Part shown: positions 60,478-64,000 of the stretch, piece after piece
Numbering within the stretch: the first letter of the stretch is position 1
How the letters are laid out: every line of letters starts with the position of its first letter
From: Lamellibrachia satsuma
Lineage: Eukaryota; Annelida; Polychaeta; Sabellida; Siboglinidae
Direction: 5' to 3'
DNA: 64,000 nucleotides
NCBI GenBank assembly: GCA_033239005.1
Contig: BSQZ01000039.1
Location: forward strand, 5,394,816 to 5,458,815
Translations under genes and position numbers: made by a program
The notes under the pieces: model-generated
What the model was told of the DNA's origin: nothing
Database searches by the model: none
What the model saw: only the letters and a program-made list of their open reading frames with translations

Positions 60478-60616
60478 CCGATGGTGTCGAACCTTCATAA
60501 AATCTCGCATTGGCGGCGCCGTCACGGATTAGGTCGAGCACACGCTTCGGTCGTGCGGCCCTCGAGGAGAACAGCACCATCAGTAGACAAAGAGCGGTGC
60601 AAAGGCGTGAAGACAT
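60478..60616 (-). CDS. Secreted protein of unknown family, exon 1 (signal peptide)
   Basis: ATG at 60616 opens 46 codons plus one base, ending at a perfect donor G|GTGAGT (GT at 60477-60476). The residues are MSSRLCTALCLLMVLFSSRA, a textbook signal peptide (short basic start, Leu/Val/Phe-rich core, small residues before the cut near Ala 20). ARPKRVLDLIRDGAANARFY and EGSTPS follow. The exon is GC-rich. The donor is phase 1 and exactly matches the phase of the acceptor at 48410, giving a 12.1-kb intron. A TATA box lies about 40 bp upstream. An alternative partner exon outside the window or within the intron cannot be excluded. The signal peptide and promoter make this the firmest gene call here. 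Confidence 0.68.
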
Positions 60617-60653
60617 GGTGTGTCTTTGAGGCAGCGTAGCCAGCAGTGTCTTC

Positions 60654-60664
60654 TTATATATAGG
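60654..60664 (-). promoter_or_regulatory. TATA box (CTATATATAAG) of the secreted-protein gene
   Basis: It lies 38-48 bases upstream of the ATG on the minus strand in a GC-rich context. Transcription would start near 60630, leaving a very short 5'UTR of about 15 bases. Confidence 0.65.
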
Positions 60665-60674
60665 GTCCGCGCGA

Positions 60675-61340
60675 CATGGAGCCAGGCGCCCTGCGCGCAT
60701 GTCTGCTCTGCATCCGTCCACTTTATTAGCCGTTTTTCTCATATGACAATATCGAAAGATACGTTTTATTACGAACGCAGCATGTGACGTTGATGACGTC
60801 CAACTCTGATGCGGTATCTACGAATAGAACTTCGGAGAAAGTTGCAAAGCGTTCGTATGCTGCATGCATGCTCTATTATTATGATTATATACTCGCAAGG
60901 CATCATTGCGTTATTTGTGCATATTTTCAGCGTGGTTAACAATTTATCAACAAACAACCCACTTCCGAATACATGTGTAATAAATGTGTAATTTAACCTA
61001 ACATGTTATGCATATTAGAAGCGAACTTGTCTACAAGAAATACACATTGCATTATCCTTATAAGCAAATATTGTACCATATTTTCAATAATATAGTATTT
61101 CCACTTAGTCATACACTGGCACACTGTTTTAGTGTCGGGTGGAGAGCCACTCACCATCACAAGACAAGTTTATAAACCACCCGTTTTAGACAGCACACAA
61201 GAAGACAAATATCACATTCTCAGAAAGATATCTGGACATAATGTCGCAGGATAAAAAAAACACAGGATATAATTTCTGACAATGTTAAATCCCAAAGTGT
61301 CTTTTTCGTTTTATTTCGCAGAAATCTTTGCACGGTCGTC
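60675..61340. other. Upstream flank, no feature
   Basis: The first 60 bp are GC-rich (promoter-proximal). The rest is AT-rich unique sequence. Confidence 0.45.
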
Positions 61341-61359
61341 ATGTTTCATTAGCTTGCTA

Positions 61360-61665
61360 TGCTGTAGAAATTAGCGTCGTTGATGTCGGTTGATGATCTG
61401 AAAATATTTGGTAAATATTCCTGCTGTTAAATGTAATGTGAATTCAGTTAGCTTACAGAAGAAAATGTCAATAAGAGTTCCATTTAAATGCGTAAATCTA
61501 GTTGGAAGCGTGATTTTTTGAAAGAAACTGTTTGCTGCCAGAGTGTCCAGAAAATCCCTCAACAAATCTTTCTCATTTATTTTTAGTAACTTTATATTAA
61601 AGTCACCTGCAAGTATTATTTCAGTATTACTTTTATTGATATAAGATAAGATATAAGTATTGAAC
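61360..61665 (-). mobile_element. Daphne/CR1-like LINE endonuclease fragment
   Basis: The minus strand reads EIILAGDFNIKLLKINEKDL (the GDFN catalytic block), then RDFLDTLAANSFFQKITLPT and RFTHLNGTLIDIFFCKLTEF. The TLPTRxTxxxxTLIDxIFC pattern is the endonuclease C-terminal half. It is the same broad group as the 51.6-53.4-kb element but a different portion. Confidence 0.83.
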
Positions 61666-61669
61666 GTAA

Positions 61670-62100
61670 GTATGTGAACGTGTTTTAATGTTATTCATTT
61701 GACCAGTCTGTGTTTCAGTGCAATTTAGCCATTGGACCCCAATTTATTCCGCCTGGGGAATGCTTTTGTACATATGTACAGTTTTAAAGAAAGGGATATA
61801 TACAACTGTGCATGTTACATAGTCACATTGCGGAAATATCTATAAAACTAAAAAGCACACTTAGATAATTTAAAATGAGCATTCCATTGTGGGATCCTGT
61901 CAACTTTTTTACATTGTGTGATTGTGTCCTGGGGCATGTCCTGTGGATTATAAATGTATGTTGTGGGAAGGTGGGAGTAAGGTTATCAGGTCTCAAAAAC
62001 ACTGCTTACTAACTGTGAACTATAATTTTTAGTGCTTTAAAATTCCCTGGGTAACCAAGTACACAAGGCAGATGGCAATCGACGTCATCCATATATATTT
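61670..62100. other. No recognisable feature
   Basis: Unique AT-rich sequence. Confidence 0.5.
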
Positions 62101-62103
62101 TCA

Positions 62104-62532
62104 GCCATTCTTGCTAAGTGCTTTCTCTTGGTGTACTGTGTTTGTGACTCTGGTGATGGTCCGTTGTCTTGTTATGTTACATTTAGAAAGATTCATGGTG
62201 TTCCTGATCATTGCGCCAACGAAGAAAATATCTTCAAAACCATTGCCACTTTGCATAAAGTGATGGCTACACACATAGAAGCATTTCCAATGTTATGGAA
62301 GGTTCTCACATGTGACTAATCCTTCGGTGCACCAACAGCAGTTTGCGAAACGAGCTCCCGCACACACAGACCAACCATGCTGAAGGTGCATGCTACAGTA
62401 GCGTCCCAGCAGCCCCGTTCTCCTGCCATTCCACGAAACAAAAACATCGTTAATCAACGCTGCAAATTAATGAAAAACATATTGGGCGAACAGTACTATG
62501 ATAGCTTGTGGAGACGCTTAGTTCAACATTAG
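62104..62532 (+). pseudogene. Possible broken exon, unknown protein
   Basis: One forward frame stays open from a TTTTCAG acceptor-like site at about 62103 to TAG at 62530-62532, except for a single TAA at 62317-62319. Residues include VYCVCDSGDGPLSCYVTFRK and ANEENIFKTIATLHKVMATH, then after the stop AIPRNKNIVNQRCKLMKNIL and GEQYYDSLWRRLVQH. I recognise no family. The last 30 codons and the sequence after them are duplicated in reverse at 63.7-63.3 kb, where the frame is broken by stops. An AATAAA-like sequence follows at about 62565. It could be a gene end with one disabling mutation or an old transposon gene. Confidence 0.28.
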
Positions 62533-62757
62533 TCATTGTCGAACTATAAAAATTAACTCATTCAAATAATAAAATCATATTGTTCTTGTACCGAAGCCAG
62601 CCTGTCGCAATTTGTCCACGTTTGTTTTGAATTCCCCCATAAATTCGAGTTATCGCTGGTTTCCTTTCACAATTTTTGCACGAAAACTAGCATTCATCTG
62701 ACATCCACTACGACATGGTAGTTCGTTTGTGAAAACGTTTTGTTTGATGCTATTTCA
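62437..62757. repeat. Inverted repeat arm C (pairs with 63346-63702)
   Basis: CGAAACAAAAACATCGTTAA...AAAACGTTTTGTTTGATGCTA is the reverse complement of arm D with about 85% identity and a few indels. It includes CTATGATAGCTTGTGGAGAC, TGTCGAACTATAAAAATTAA and CAATTTGTCCACGTTTG. Confidence 0.92.
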
Positions 62758-63044
62758 TTTCTATTTCTGGCCCTGGAGTTATCATAAATAAGGAGATATG
62801 TTTACTCAGTCATTCCAAAAAGTAATAAACATTTCTAGTTTTCTGCTCTCTCGTTTTACAAAAACCATACAAACACGGCTGATGCGTAACGAAACTATTA
62901 TTCACGAGAAGGAGCGACAATTGTTTTCAAATAATTCATTGCAAAGTTGTATCCGATGTTTTAAACAAACCCAGTATTCATTGTGCTTCTTGGCCGGGGC
63001 ATTAATTATTAAATTGTACTCTCAGCTGTATAAATGAGTACCTG
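62758..63044. other. Spacer between inverted arms
   Basis: AT-rich unique sequence inside the inverted pair. Confidence 0.5.
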
Positions 63045-63225
63045 GCTACAGACAGGCGGATCTGTGAGCGAATAGCCTTCGCGTAGTAATTGCAGCATGG
63101 CTGAATGCTTCCCAGAGAAGTCGCGATGGTGTTGGAACGAACAGGTCTGCCAGGGGGTGAAGTTTAAAGCACTTTGAACAGTCCTAAGGACAGGATACCG
63201 CGCTATATAAGAACGTACCTTATAA
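63045..63225 (+). repeat. SINE-like tail (GCGCTATATAA motif)
   Basis: AAGCACTTTGAACAGTCCTA...ACCGCGCTATATAAGAACGT resembles the conserved ending AAGCGCTATATAA seen in several fish and invertebrate SINE families. I do not see a clear tRNA-like head in the preceding 130 bp. It lies within the spacer of the inverted pair. Confidence 0.5.
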
Positions 63226-63345
63226 GACCGTACATTTTATTCCATGTTAAAAATACGTCGTAATTAGACTGGCATGCAGCTAGCAACACGTAATACATCT
63301 GTTCTGTTGCTGAATGTACTTCTCAAGTTAATCGTGGGTTATCTT

Positions 63346-63702
63346 CTGTGTCAAATAGCATCACACAAAACGTTTGCCCAAACGAACTACCAGTGAATGT
63401 CAGATGGATTCTAGTTTTTGTGCAATTATTCTGAAAAGAGACTAGCAATAACTCGATTTTATGGGGGATTTTTAAGCAAACGTGGACAAATTGTGACACG
63501 CTGGCAACAGTACAAAAAAACTATGATTTTATTATTTTAATGAGAAGCGATTGAATTTAATTAGTATGTTAATTTTTATAGTTCGACAATGATTAATGTT
63601 GAACTAAGCGTCTCCACAAGCTATCATAGTTTACTTTTTGCCCAATATGTTTTTCATCAATTTGCAGCCTTGATTAACGATGTTTTTGTTTCGCGGATGT
63701 CA
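63346..63702. repeat. Inverted repeat arm D
   Basis: Partner of 62437-62757. It carries a roughly 20-bp extra AT segment near 63535-63560 compared with arm C and stops in the copied coding tail. Confidence 0.92.
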
Positions 63703-64000
63703 GTTTTACATCTTGCTGCGTCTTAAGATTAGTGCCAGTTTTCTGCTCGTTGTAACAAACAAACATTAACGCATTCAACGCCGGGTATTACATTGCGTTA
63801 TTTCTTGCAAATTATGTTATGTTGTGTTTTTGGTGTGTTTGGAATTAGCAACTATGTTTTTGTCCGGGATCCTGACATCGTTACTTGTCAGTTTTTCCTC
63901 TGTCGTCGTCATTTCTGGAAACTTACGACCTCTTTCAATCCCACACCATACATAAACGAACTTTTTTTTTCACCGCGGTGCATTTCTCAGCAACCTACGG
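63703..64000. other. No recognisable feature
   Basis: Unique sequence to the window end. Confidence 0.5.

Overview
The window reads as intergenic or intronic DNA of an animal, most likely a repeat-rich marine invertebrate. The evidence is non-LTR retrotransposon remains of several clades, a pogo/Tigger-like transposase relic, very many long microsatellites, multi-copy minisatellites and satellites, and one intron-containing gene candidate with a TATA box and consensus splice sites. There are no operons, ribosome-binding sites or other bacterial features. The species cannot be named from the sequence alone.

Layout. 0-13 kb: (TA)n and tetranucleotide tracts; a 22-bp minisatellite interrupted by an RTE-type LINE tail (2.2-2.95 kb); LINE endonuclease and C-terminal scraps (5.5-7.4 kb, 10.6 kb); minisatellites of 17 bp (8.56-9.74 kb), 74 bp (10.0-10.4 kb) and 27 bp (11.6-11.9 kb). 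13-24 kb: LINE fragments, a 67-bp satellite with a six-unit higher-order repeat (14.6-15.6 kb), a long decayed CR1/Rex-like LINE (17.4-19.7 kb, minus) interrupted by another repeat, a 535-bp (CATA)n tract and more LINE tails (20.2-21.5 kb). 24-37 kb: a three-arm foldback element (24.2-24.4 kb), a palindrome of about 480 bp (25.85-26.34 kb), compound microsatellites, a second CR1/Rex-like copy (29.3-30.5 kb, minus), 12-bp and 61-bp tandem repeats and a 26-bp satellite (36.9-37.8 kb). 38-44 kb: a broken pogo/Tigger-like transposase (minus), two LINE reverse-transcriptase fragments on either side of about 670 bp of (GA)n, and trinucleotide and 48-bp repeats.

The most gene-like object is on the minus strand. 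Exon 1 (60,616-60,478) has a TATA box and encodes a signal peptide. Exon 2 (48,409-47,901) is phase-matched and GC/CpG-rich. Together they encode a predicted 215-residue secreted protein whose second exon loosely resembles a TGF-beta-family propeptide. The roughly 12-kb intron between them holds a LINE 3' end (50.0 kb, plus), a Daphne/CR1-like LINE (51.6-53.4 kb, minus), and the fullest CR1/Rex-like LINE of the window (54.3-57.0 kb, plus). That last element lies between two inverted arms of about 400 bp (53.67-54.11 and 58.56-59.03 kb), one of which keeps an open frame. A second, unrelated inverted duplication with apparent coding-end plus 3'UTR character lies at 62.4-63.7 kb.

I see no convincing complete novel system. 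The best leads are the secreted gene, the two inverted duplications of gene-end-like sequence, the foldback and palindrome elements, and the higher-order tandem arrays.
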